From CAVPRW01 sp046727435 [NCBI: bacterium] (GTDB lineage Bacteria; Tectomicrobia; Entotheonellia; J063), in the NCBI GenBank assembly GCA_046727435.1, contig JBKPCR010000195.1, positions 1 through 6,503 on the forward strand: a stretch of 6,503 nt of DNA. The letters are read 5' to 3'. A model generated the notes under the pieces. The model had not been told where the DNA came from and did not search any database. It saw only the letters and a program-made list of their open reading frames with translations. Position numbers and translations under genes: made by a program. Shown piece by piece: positions 1 to 5,857 of the stretch. How positions within the stretch are numbered: the first letter of the stretch is position 1; each line of letters begins with the position of its first letter.

Positions 1-449
1 GCGCTCACCGCGCCAGCGAGCCACAAACGGGTGCTGACCAGCATCGCCAAGGCCATCCAGACCACCCCGCCTGGTGTCTTGACGCGTATCTCGTCCGCTT
101 GCACCGGCCCGAGGTCATGTGGCTGCTCCACCAGATGCTCAGGGACAGCCCGGCTGTGGCCACCAGCCCGTGCCATCCACGCGGCGACCGTCCGCTCATC
201 AAATCCCCAGGCCCCGACGATCGCTTGCAGTGGACAGCCAGGCGCAAGAAGGGTCAGCACGAGCGTGACCGTTTGGGCTGGCGTCCGCAGACGGTACAAC
301 GCCGTGCCTTTCGTGGCGGTGAATGTCTTGTGGCACTGTATACAGCGCCAGCGCTGAGCCCTACGCGCATGGACGCGGATATTGCCGTGGCCGACCTGTC
401 CTCTGGCAGGGCACGCCAGCTTGGGGCAGAAGATGGTCGCGGGGTCCAT
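1..449 (-). CDS. IS1-like transposase with N-terminal zinc ribbon (3' end beyond window)
   Basis: About 149 codons are visible, starting at the ATG at 449-447 and running off the left edge, so the C-terminal part is missing. The protein opens MDPATIFCPKLACPARGQ and has a zinc-ribbon pattern: C8 and C13, then C36-x-x-C39 in RCIQCHKTF. A helix-turn-helix-like stretch follows at about residues 72-95 (CPLQAIVGAWGFDERTVAAW). At 117-124 comes QADEIRVK, whose D119 matches the first catalytic Asp of the IS1-type DDE nuclease domain. In the IS1 family the zinc ribbon and HTH bind the element ends and the DDE domain cuts and joins DNA; here both parts are in one frame rather than split as InsA/InsB. 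A strong Shine-Dalgarno, GGGAGGAG (464-457), sits 7 bases before the ATG. No stop or frameshift is visible, so the gene could be active. The family call rests on motif recall, not on a search. Confidence 0.85.
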   Translation of the reverse strand, partial: MDPATIFCPKLACPARGQVGHGNIRVHARRAQRWRCIQCHKTFTATKGTALYRLRTPAQTVTLVLTLLAPGCPLQAIVGAWGFDERTVAAWMARAGGHSRAVPEHLVEQPHDLGPVQADEIRVKTPGGVVWMALAMLVSTRLWLAGAVS

Positions 450-456
450 GAGGGTT

Positions 457-464
457 CTCCTCCC
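457..464 (-). promoter_or_regulatory. Strong ribosome binding site of the transposase gene
   Basis: GGGAGGAG on the minus strand lies 7 bases upstream of the ATG at 449. It fixes this start, because the zinc-ribbon homology begins within a few residues of it. Confidence 0.7.
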
Positions 465-545
465 TTGGCTTTGCTGGGCAGCACGCCCAGAAGGAGTAGG
501 TCTGGACCCCCATTTTTGTTACAAGTGCACTGCACCACGGTTTCG

Positions 546-638
546 TGGGGAGCTACCGATGTTAGAACCACCATGATATATACCCATACCGTGAAGAGTG
601 TCACCATTAAAGAGGCCAAAAGCCCGCTTGATTTGTGA
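546..638 (+). pseudogene. Tyrosine recombinase / integron-type integrase, C-terminal remnant
   Basis: In the frame ending with TGA at 636-638 the translation reads WGATDVRTTMIYTHTVKSVT followed by IKEAKSPLDL. This matches the C-terminal end of XerC/D-like and integron-type integrases, where LGHxDVxTTMIYTH carries the nucleophilic Tyr (here TAT at 579-581) and the protein commonly ends in SPLD. The catalytic His of the LGH motif is replaced (GAT where GHx is expected), and nothing upstream in this frame resembles a recombinase, so the Arg-Lys-His-Arg part of the active site is gone. Only about 30 of the usual 300 or more residues remain. The break coincides with the neighbouring IS, which suggests the element, or a deletion next to it, removed the rest of the gene. 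Confidence 0.75.
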
Positions 639-681
639 TGTTTTTCTGGTACCTCGATCTGTTGATTGGCGTCAACCCAAG

Positions 682-757
682 GTCGGGTATGGAGTCTGGC
701 ATTACGGCTGCCTCCTCCCCTAGAAACCGGACGTGAAAGTTTCCCTTCATCCGACCC
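682..757 (-). ncRNA. Group II intron 3' end remnant (domains V and VI)
   Basis: Read on the minus strand, 757-723 folds as a group II intron domain V of 35 nt. The upper stem TGAAGG/CTTTCA (749-744 with 739-734, one G·U) is capped by a GAAA tetraloop (743-740). A two-base CG bulge follows at 733-732, then the stem CGGA/TCCG (753-750 with 731-728). The lower stem would hold the invariant AGC triad, but here it reads GGT, with two transitions that still allow wobble pairing. Domain VI follows at 718-691: GGAG and GGCA pair with TGCC and CTCC around a seven-base loop, with unpaired AGA (697-695) holding a candidate branch-point A. The intron would end in CCGAC near 682. No reverse transcriptase frame or 5' intron end is visible upstream (higher coordinates), so this is a fragment. 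The fold is seen directly; inactivity is inferred. Confidence 0.75.
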
Positions 758-930
758 GAGCCTTTGACGGATCTTCCTCTATCTGGGTGTCAACCGATGG
801 CAGTTGATTGACGTTTATCTCGATAGAAATCCAACGTCAGATGAAGAGCCAACCTGGAGGGGGACATCCCACGCGCCTGGATGCTGGGGGCATCTATGGA
901 GCGCCTTCCCAGGTCGGTATGTGACATAGA
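758..930. other. Non-coding stretch between intron remnant and Spy-like gene
   Basis: I see no gene here. It should hold the leader and promoter of the downstream secreted protein, but no convincing -35/-10 pair was found. On the minus strand it is where an intron-encoded reverse transcriptase would end, and no such motif is readable. A short inverted pair, GACGTT/AACGTC (810-815 and 832-837), is present but is too short to interpret. Confidence 0.4.
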
Positions 931-935
931 GGAGG
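931..935 (+). promoter_or_regulatory. Ribosome binding site that decides the start of the Spy-like gene
   Basis: GGAGG directly abuts a first ATG at 936, leaving no spacer, but stands 6 bases before a second in-frame ATG at 942. The second ATG is therefore the likely start. Confidence 0.6.
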
Positions 936-941
936 ATGACC

Positions 942-1424
942 ATGAGACACGGCGGTGCGTCGAGACAGCAATGGTGGCGTATGGGATTGGCACCGGTGGT
1001 GATCGGGCTCTGGGCCGCGGTTGGGTGGGCGCAGCCGGCAAGGGGCCAGGCAGAATGGTCGCGTGGGACGCCCCTGCCTGTATTGCTGAAAGCGGTTGGA
1101 GTAACGGATGACCAGAAAGCTCAGATCAAGGCGATCGTGGCCGCCCATCGGCCGACCCTGCGAAATCTGCACGGCCAGTTACGCGCGGCCAATCAAACGC
1201 TCAGCGATGCACTGTTGACGACGGGCGAACCGACCCCGACTGTCCAGCAGATCACCCAAATCCGCGGCCAGCTCCTGGTGGAGACGGTGAAGATGCGGCA
1301 GGAAATGCTGGGGGTCCTCACCCCGGATCAGCTAGCCAAGGTGGCGCAGCTGCAAGATCAGCTCCGGGCACTCCGGGCGGAGCGGCACAACCTTCTTACG
1401 GGAGGGACGACTAGCGCGCAATAG
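942..1424 (+). CDS. Spy/CpxP-like periplasmic LTxxQ-motif protein
   Basis: The product has 160 residues. It starts with a basic, tryptophan-rich n-region (MRHGGASRQQWWR), then a hydrophobic core (about 15-29), then an Ala-rich cleavage region with candidate sites after A30 (GWA) or A37 (GQA). The mature part is predicted helical and charged, and carries two LTxxQ-type motifs: VTDDQ (54-58) and LTPDQ (126-130). These mark the Spy/CpxP/CnrX-like heavy-metal-sensor and chaperone superfamily. Known members act in the periplasm as ATP-independent chaperones or as metal or stress sensors. The gene stands alone on the plus strand, and its last 14 bases overlap the end of the degraded potC frame coming from the other side. 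No cognate two-component or sigma-factor genes are in the window, so its regulation is unknown. An alternative start at 936 would add two residues. The family is fairly sure; the specific role is not. Confidence 0.75.
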   Translation: MRHGGASRQQWWRMGLAPVVIGLWAAVGWAQPARGQAEWSRGTPLPVLLKAVGVTDDQKAQIKAIVAAHRPTLRNLHGQLRAANQTLSDALLTTGEPTPTVQQITQIRGQLLVETVKMRQEMLGVLTPDQLAKVAQLQDQLRALRAERHNLLTGGTTSAQ

Positions 1425-1453
1425 GTCGCTCCAGGGGAGGCGTCGCACATTGA

Positions 1454-1465
1454 GGCTCGCGAGCC
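1454..1465. repeat. Perfect 12-base palindrome
   Basis: GGCTCGCGAGCC lies 30 bases after the stop of the Spy-like gene. It has no loop and no T-tract, so it is not a standard terminator. It could be a short cruciform, an operator-like site or chance. Confidence 0.35.
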
Positions 1466-1523
1466 GCTTCGGCCCAGCCAGGATAGTTTAACGCCATGGC
1501 CGCTCTCGACGGCGTGGCTGCTC

Positions 1524-1547
1524 GGGGCCACCGACTGCGGTGGCTCC
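1524..1547. terminator. Strong hairpin between converging genes (terminator-like, weak T-tract)
   Basis: GGGGCCACCG (1524-1533) pairs with CGGTGGCTCC (1538-1547) around an ACTG loop, giving ten base pairs with one G·U. It lies about 100 bases past the Spy-like stop. In the other direction it lies shortly after the last recognisable PotC residues. On the plus strand only GTTTCC follows, so as an intrinsic terminator it is weak. It may serve both converging transcripts or may protect mRNA 3' ends. The hairpin is seen; the function is inferred. Confidence 0.4.
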
Positions 1548-2073
1548 GTTTCCGAAGGGTGAGGGAAACCGCTAAGAAGATCGCTATGACGCCAAAGGAA
1601 AAGCCAGTGGTCAGTGTTCCCAGAGCATACAATGCTGGGGAGGTGATGTTGGTGGTCATGCCATAGATCTCTAACGGTGTTAAACATCAGGCCGATGCCC
1701 AGGCCGATAAGGATCGACGGCACGATGCGGCTGGCCACCGCCAGATAGAAGACTGCCGTGGCGCTGCGAAAGCGCTTGCGAAACACCAGACCTGCCAGGA
1801 GCGACAGCACTACAGTTAACAGCGTGACCAGTGTCGCCAGGAACAGGGAGCGCTGGAACCCCCCCAGAAATCTCCCACGCGCTGTTGCGCAAACAGGGCC
1901 GTAAACCAGTGCATTGAGACGCCATTCATCGAGAAGGTGAGCCCGCCTGACAGCCCCTGAAAGGATAGGATGATGATGGCCGACAGCGGCCCATAGAGAA
2001 AGAGCACGAAGACTCCGAAGAATGCTCCCAGCACATAAAAGCTCCGTGGCCGTCGTCCCCTATCCATCATGGG

Positions 2074-2646
2074 CTAAAGCTCTTTGCGGATATCCACGAT
2101 GCGGACCATCGCCATGATCATCAGCAGGGTGACGATGAGCAGGATGACGGCATTGGCTGCCGCAGCCGGATACTGCAAGAGCGCAATCTGATTCATCATC
2201 AGGCCAACCGAGGCACTCTGTCCCCCACTCATCAAGCGCACAGTGATGAAGTCGCCCATCACCAGGGTCACCACGAAAATTGAGCCAATAGCCATACCCG
2301 GTTTGGACAGCGGGATAATCACGTCCCTCAGCACTTGCCCGTCGCTGGCACCGCAATCGGTGGCGGCCGCGAGGATCGAGCGATCGATCCGTATCATGGA
2401 GTTAGAGATCGGTGTCACCATAAATAGGGTGTACAGATGCACGAACGCCAGCACCACGGCGAAATCCGAGAACAACAGAAATTCCACGGGTTCAGCGATC
2501 AACCCCATGGCCTGAAGCGTCGAATTGAAAATGCCATGTCGCCGAAGAAACGGCACCCAGGAGATCATGCGAATGATGTTCGAGGTCAGAAAAGGAATAG
2601 TACAGATCAAAAATAAGATCAATTGCCAGCTAACGCCACGGGCTGC
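2074..2646 (-). pseudogene. potB: 5'-truncated polyamine-type ABC transporter permease PotB
   Basis: The open frame runs without a stop from the codon after the glgP TAA (2649-2647) to TAG at 2076-2074. It reads AARGVSWQLILFLICTIPFL, then TSNIIRMISWVPFL, the middle of a PotB-type permease. Hydrophobic helices continue to the normal C-terminus VRIVDIRKEL. The EAA-loop region is present (RSILAAATDCGASDGQVLRD followed by VIIPLSKPG), the contact site for the PotA ATPase. About 190 residues remain of the usual 280-300, so the N-terminal third with the first helices is absent. There is no ATG near the left boundary of the homology; a TTG at 2622 could start a 182-residue product lacking the first helices. 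PotB normally pairs with PotC for spermidine/putrescine-type uptake. With PotC destroyed next door, the remnant is very unlikely to function. The remaining frame is well preserved, which suggests recent loss. Confidence 0.85.
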
Positions 2647-4347
2647 TTAACTCTCGACGCCGAAGTAGGCGTTTCTCAGATATTGGAGCATCATACGCTG
2701 GGTATTGAAGAATGAACCGTTGAGGGCGATGGCTGAGCGCATGACCTTAGCAAATTCCGTTGGTTGTCGATAGAACAACGGCAGAATCACCTGCTCCAGC
2801 TGGTCATATAGTGAGGCCACCTCGTGGGGCGTCTCTTCCCCAGCCTCCTGCCCCTCGCCAATGGCCCAGCCAGTGACCCCTTCCTGATGGCCCTCAAGCC
2901 ACCAGCCATCGAGCACGCTCAGGCTCGGCACCCCGTTAAGCGCTGCTTTCATGCCGCTGGTCCCGGAGGCTTCTTGGGGTCGCTGCGGGGTATTGAGCCA
3001 GAGGTCCACGCCAGCGCAGATATCGCGGGCCAGCGCCATATCGTAATTTTCCAGATAGACTATCTGCATCGCTTTTCCCATCTCAGCCGAGGCAGCAAAA
3101 ATACGCCGGATCAACGCCTTACCCGCCGTATCCTGCGGATGCGCCTTGCCACTATAGATGACCTGCAGGGGGCCGACATGGAGCGTGATCGACCGCAGGC
3201 GCTCCAAGTCAGAGAACAACAGATCGGCCCGCTTATAGGCGGCGGCGCGCCGCGCAAAGCCAATGGTCAAGACGCCCTCGTCCAGGCGGACGCCGGTGCG
3301 GTGGTGTACCAATTCCAAGAGATCGCGCTTGGCCTGCGCATGAGCATACTGGATGTCGGCTATGGGGATCTTGACGGCGTAACGCAGGTAGAAGTTATCA
3401 TAACGCCACTCGGGAATATGGTGATCATAGAGGTTGCGAAAGGCCATGCCCGTCCAGGTGACGGCATGGACACCATTGGTGATCGCATCGATCGGAAAAT
3501 CGGGGAACATGCCGCGCGAGACGTCGCGGTGGCGCATGGCGACGCCGTTCACATAGCGCGAAAAGTATAGCGCCAAATAGGTCATATCCAGCACGCCGTT
3601 CAGAGAGCAATTGGCCTTTTTCAGAAAAGCCATCCATTCCCTTGCCAGCACCTTCTGCACCATCTCCAGTGGGAAACGGTCATGTCCCGCCGGCACGGGA
3701 GTGTGAGTGGTGAATACGCAACGCTGGCGCACCGCCTCCACGTCTTCGTCCGTCACCGCATACCAGCCACTGTCCGCCGTCTGTTGCTGCAACAAGGCCA
3801 GCGTGAGTAGGGCGGCGTGTCCCTCGTTCATGTGATACGGTTGGAGCCGATCATAGCCAAGGGCCGCCAGCATCATCACCCCGCCAAGGCCCAAGACCAC
3901 TTCCTGACACAGTCGATAGTGGCTGTCGCCGCCATAGAGGTGATCCGTGAGGGTACGATCCCAGGGGAGGTTTTCCTCCAAGGCGGTGTCGAGCAGATAC
4001 ACTGGTACGGTATGCCCGAATACCCCGCGCACCACGTAGCGCCAGGCACATACCTGCACTGAGCGGCCCTCGATGGCGATAGTGACGCGTGATGACATCG
4101 GTTCCAGCACTTCCTCTGGAACCCACACCACCGGACTCTCCAATTGATTACCTGCCAGATCCAGACGCTGGCGAAAGTACCCACGGCGGTGCAGAAGCGT
4201 GACGGCCACCATGGGGAGACCTAAATCGGCGGCCGCCCGCAACGTGTCTCCTGCTAGCACGCCCAGGCCCCCGCTATACGTTGGGATGGCGGTATCAAGG
4301 CCGATTTCCATGGAGAAATATGCGATCGTATCCGTGGTCTTGAACAT
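2647..4347 (-). CDS. glgP: Alpha-glucan (glycogen/maltodextrin) phosphorylase, GT35 short form
   Basis: The product has 566 residues from the ATG at 4347, which has an AGG 5 bases upstream; a GTG at 4353 would add two. The enzyme releases glucose 1-phosphate from alpha-1,4-glucans with phosphate and pyridoxal phosphate, in the cytoplasm. Family motifs run in order: IAYFSMEIGL (8-17), TYSGGLGVLAGD (23-34), HMNEGHA (172-178), THTPVPAGHD (214-223), DAITNGVHAVTW (287-298), IGFARRAAAYKR (362-373, phosphate-site region), GKAHPQD (400-406) and EASGTSGMKAALNG (459-472). K467 in the last motif is the PLP lysine. The C-terminus NGSFFNTQRM through NAYFGVES is normal for the short bacterial/archaeal type, so the gene is complete and no key residue is missing. 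Its stop codon lies exactly at the junction with the potB remnant. No other glycogen genes are in the window. I see no clear promoter upstream. Confidence 0.93.
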   Translation of the reverse strand: MFKTTDTIAYFSMEIGLDTAIPTYSGGLGVLAGDTLRAAADLGLPMVAVTLLHRRGYFRQRLDLAGNQLESPVVWVPEEVLEPMSSRVTIAIEGRSVQVCAWRYVVRGVFGHTVPVYLLDTALEENLPWDRTLTDHLYGGDSHYRLCQEVVLGLGGVMMLAALGYDRLQPYHMNEGHAALLTLALLQQQTADSGWYAVTDEDVEAVRQRCVFTTHTPVPAGHDRFPLEMVQKVLAREWMAFLKKANCSLNGVLDMTYLALYFSRYVNGVAMRHRDVSRGMFPDFPIDAITNGVHAVTWTGMAFRNLYDHHIPEWRYDNFYLRYAVKIPIADIQYAHAQAKRDLLELVHHRTGVRLDEGVLTIGFARRAAAYKRADLLFSDLERLRSITLHVGPLQVIYSGKAHPQDTAGKALIRRIFAASAEMGKAMQIVYLENYDMALARDICAGVDLWLNTPQRPQEASGTSGMKAALNGVPSLSVLDGWWLEGHQEGVTGWAIGEGQEAGEETPHEVASLYDQLEQVILPLFYRQPTEFAKVMRSAIALNGSFFNTQRMMLQYLRNAYFGVES

Positions 4348-4353
4348 ACGCAC

Positions 4354-4882
4354 CTGGAGTGGGGGGGTGCCGCTGGCTTGGATGCCTCCAGCAGCTTCCC
4401 CTTGTCATTGGCGATGACGCTTCGCGTGTGGATGCAATTTTAGACGCAATTTGGACCGACCACAAGGTTGAGAGACACCACCGTGCCAGGAGGATTACGC
4501 AAAGAAAGTGCCATCCGGATCCGAGTTGAGTCCAATCTTGCTGATCAGGCCATAGCAGAGGCATTGTTCACTCCCAACAGACCGGAACCGCTTTCGGCGC
4601 CGTGAGGAAGCCGATGCACATTTCACAGCAAGGTCAGTGCCCTCGTCGGCGTGTACAAGAGGGGTTTAACCATGCCTTACAAGGGGGGACAAAAGGCGGG
4701 GGTGTTGCTCAGAATTTAAGCATTCGCACAATCGCTGACCAAGAGTTGAACGGCATCGCAGCGCACCCGGCTCTCTGTTGCCGTTGTGCAATGCTGGCTC
4801 CGAACCGATCCCTTCATCCCCCGGGCTTTCCTGGGTAGGTTTTTTGCCACCGCTGTCCACCCAGAGCCTTTTGAGTTTAGGG
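4354..4882. other. Intergenic region without a recognisable intact gene
   Basis: This gap of about 530 bases should hold the glgP promoter, which I could not define. Two small overlapping frames are open but match no family I know. One is a plus-strand frame ending at TGA near 4605 (VPGGLRKESAIRIRVESNLA and on). The other is a 54-codon minus-strand frame ending at TAA just below 4500 (ending KIGLNSDPDGTFFA). The heptamer GCAATTT occurs twice, at 4434-4440 and 4446-4452. A G-rich pair (AAGGGGGGAC at 4681-4690, AAAGGCGGGGGT at 4692-4703) follows CCTTAC and resembles the ends of small non-autonomous elements, but no full inverted repeat was found. I call no gene here. Confidence 0.5.
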
Positions 4883-4917
4883 TTATGATGGAGATGGTCC
4901 GATAGCCTTAGGGGCAT
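4830..4917 (-). pseudogene. Possible IS4/IS5-type transposase scrap
   Basis: In one minus-strand frame starting at the ATG at 4917 the translation reads MPLRLSDHLHHNPKLKRLWV, then DSGGKKPTQE. The stretch PKLKRLWVDSGGKK resembles the region around the second catalytic Asp of IS4/IS5-group transposases (typically a run of hydrophobic and basic residues, then W-x-D-x-G-Y). The Tyr expected after the Gly is replaced by Gly, and nothing else of a transposase is readable before or after. The piece overlaps the last 11 codons of the SDR gene in another frame. The match is short, so it could be chance. Confidence 0.3.
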
Positions 4918-5743
4918 GCTGATTCTCCGATGCAGGGTATCCGGAAAGGCGTCTCTCCAGGAACGCGTTCATATCCTGCGCGCGCTTGAGGATGACGTCT
5001 TGTTGTCCGAAATCGGGCAGGATAAAGAACCGATTCTGTCGCACCGCATCGACGACGATCTGCCCGATCTGCTCTGGGGTCATGAGCACACTATGGAACA
5101 CCCCTGCAAGCGCTGCCTCGGCCACTGTGCTTTCTGGGGTCAGGCCCACGACGCGCTCTGTTTCGTGCAGATTGGTCTCGACGCCGCCGGGGCAGAGAAC
5201 CGAGACCCCAATACCCTTCGGACGTGCATACAGCGCCAAGGCTTCCGACAGGCCGACGACGGCAAACTTCGACGCGATATAGGGAGCACCCTCACCGGTG
5301 AGGGCGACCAAGCCAGCGATCGAGGCGGTGTTGATGATATAGCCGCTACCGCGCGCGATCATCTGCGGCAGGAAGGCGCGGATGCCATGAACGACGCCAA
5401 GGACATTGATGCCGAACGACCACTCCCAGTCCGCCATGGAGATCTGCTCAAGGGCGCCGCGGAGCACGACACCAGCGTTGTTCATAAGAATATCGACGTG
5501 CCCCATCTCCATGCCGGCGACCTGTGCCAGACGCTGAATATCAGCCTCCTTGGAGACATCACAATGCACCGTCAGCACGCGGCTGCCGTGCGCCGCAAGC
5601 TCGGCGCATGTCTCCTCGAGCCGTTGGTCGTTCACGTCTGCAATGACAACATCCATCCCTAGCCGAGCCATCGCCAGGGCAGTGCCTTTGCCGATCCCAC
5701 TCGCACCACCCGTGATGACGGCGATCTTGCCTTCGAGTTGCAT
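4883..5743 (-). CDS. Short-chain dehydrogenase/reductase (classical SDR, probably NAD(H)-dependent)
   Basis: The product has 286 residues. The start at 5743 is chosen because the Rossmann fold begins at once (MQLEGKIAVITGGASGIGKG) and AAGGGGGA (5758-5751) lies 7 bases upstream; the open frame extends to 5809, but those residues look unlike the family. Classical SDR features are complete: TGGASGIG (11-18) for cofactor binding, D36 after the second strand (IADVN), NNAG (88-91), and the catalytic tetrad N113, S141, Y155 and K159 (YIASK). Asp at the end of strand two usually favours NAD(H) over NADP(H). The substrate is unknown; the family oxidises or reduces alcohols and ketones, including steroid- and fatty-acid-type compounds. 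The last 15 or so residues (ENQHAPKAIGPSPS) look like a tail outside the fold. The gene lies 114 bases downstream of the LLM oxidoreductase gene on the same strand, so co-transcription is plausible. Confidence 0.9.
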   Translation of the reverse strand: MQLEGKIAVITGGASGIGKGTALAMARLGMDVVIADVNDQRLEETCAELAAHGSRVLTVHCDVSKEADIQRLAQVAGMEMGHVDILMNNAGVVLRGALEQISMADWEWSFGINVLGVVHGIRAFLPQMIARGSGYIINTASIAGLVALTGEGAPYIASKFAVVGLSEALALYARPKGIGVSVLCPGGVETNLHETERVVGLTPESTVAEAALAGVFHSVLMTPEQIGQIVVDAVRQNRFFILPDFGQQDVILKRAQDMNAFLERRLSGYPASENQHAPKAIGPSPS

Positions 5744-5750
5744 GCTCGAG

Positions 5751-5758
5751 TCCCCCTT
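5751..5758 (-). promoter_or_regulatory. Ribosome binding site that decides the SDR start
   Basis: AAGGGGGA on the minus strand, 7 bases before the ATG at 5743, supports that start over the upstream ATG at 5809 in the same open frame. Confidence 0.55.
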
Positions 5759-5857
5759 GCTGCGCAGGATCTGCCACTCATCTAGGAACCTTGCAATGAA
5801 GCATGACATTTCTGGTCAGCAGACGCGCGTGTCCCCGTGGATCATTGGGTAGCGCAG

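Larger units (their letters stand above)
1..545 (-). mobile_element. Insertion sequence, one end inside the window (boundary approximate)
   Basis: The transposase gene reads leftwards from 449, so the IS end upstream of the gene must lie between about 465 and 546, where recombinase homology begins on the other strand. I could not identify terminal inverted repeats or a target duplication, because the other end of the element is outside the window. The 450-545 stretch has no other recognisable gene. The end coordinate is therefore a limit, not a measured boundary. Confidence 0.45.
1411..2070 (-). pseudogene. potC: Degraded polyamine-type ABC transporter permease PotC
   Basis: The intact start at 2070 gives MMDRGRRPRSFYVLGAFFGV and then TM1 and its loop up to QQRVGDFWG, typical of PotC inner-membrane permeases. 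At the seven-G run (1865-1859) the frame is lost. Homology resumes one frame over at 1858 (FQRSLFLATLVTL through AVASRIVPSILIGLGIGLMFNT). At about 1681-1675 it jumps to a third frame that reads PLEIYGMTTNITSPALYALG, which belongs near the C-terminus. Between MFNT and PLEIYG about 85-90 residues are missing compared with E. coli PotC as I recall it. These include the EAA loop that contacts the ATPase, so no functional permease can be made. The final stop is at 1413-1411, after about 40 extra residues unlike the family, so the native stop is probably lost. The start is 3 bases after the potB remnant, as in a pot operon. Confidence 0.85.

Noticed and set aside
99-638. A 179-codon plus-strand open frame spanning the whole stretch
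   Set aside because: Only its last 31 codons look like protein (recombinase tail). The rest is antisense to the well-supported transposase gene.
661-678. GTTGA-TTGGCG-TCAAC read as an attC or recombination core site
   Set aside because: The arms are only five bases long and no paired second core with the GTTRRRY/RYYYAAC layout is visible.
804-830. TTGATT/TTGACG with TAGAAA as a promoter for the Spy-like gene
   Set aside because: The spacing is too short (about 10-14 bases between the elements) and the gene starts more than 110 bases later, so the support is too weak to annotate.
1855-1870. Programmed ribosomal frameshift at the seven-G run in potC
   Set aside because: A second, large lesion downstream removes the EAA loop, so no functional product would result. 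Mutation is simpler.
2824-3570. A long plus-strand open frame of 248 codons
   Set aside because: It lies entirely antisense to glgP, whose family motifs are continuous here. High GC codon structure produces such shadows.
4347-4353. GTG at 4353 as the glgP start
   Set aside because: The ATG at 4347 has an AGG at a better distance and gives MFKTTDTIAYFSME, the usual N-terminus. GTG would overlap that AGG.
4820-4845. CCCGGG-CTTT-CCTGGG hairpin followed by TAGG and six T on the plus strand, resembling an intrinsic terminator
   Set aside because: No plus-strand gene precedes it, the T-run is 4 bases from the stem, and read from the SDR side there is no T-tract. Probably chance.
4916-5662. A 248-codon plus-strand open frame
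   Set aside because: It is antisense to the SDR gene, which has a complete catalytic tetrad and cofactor motif.
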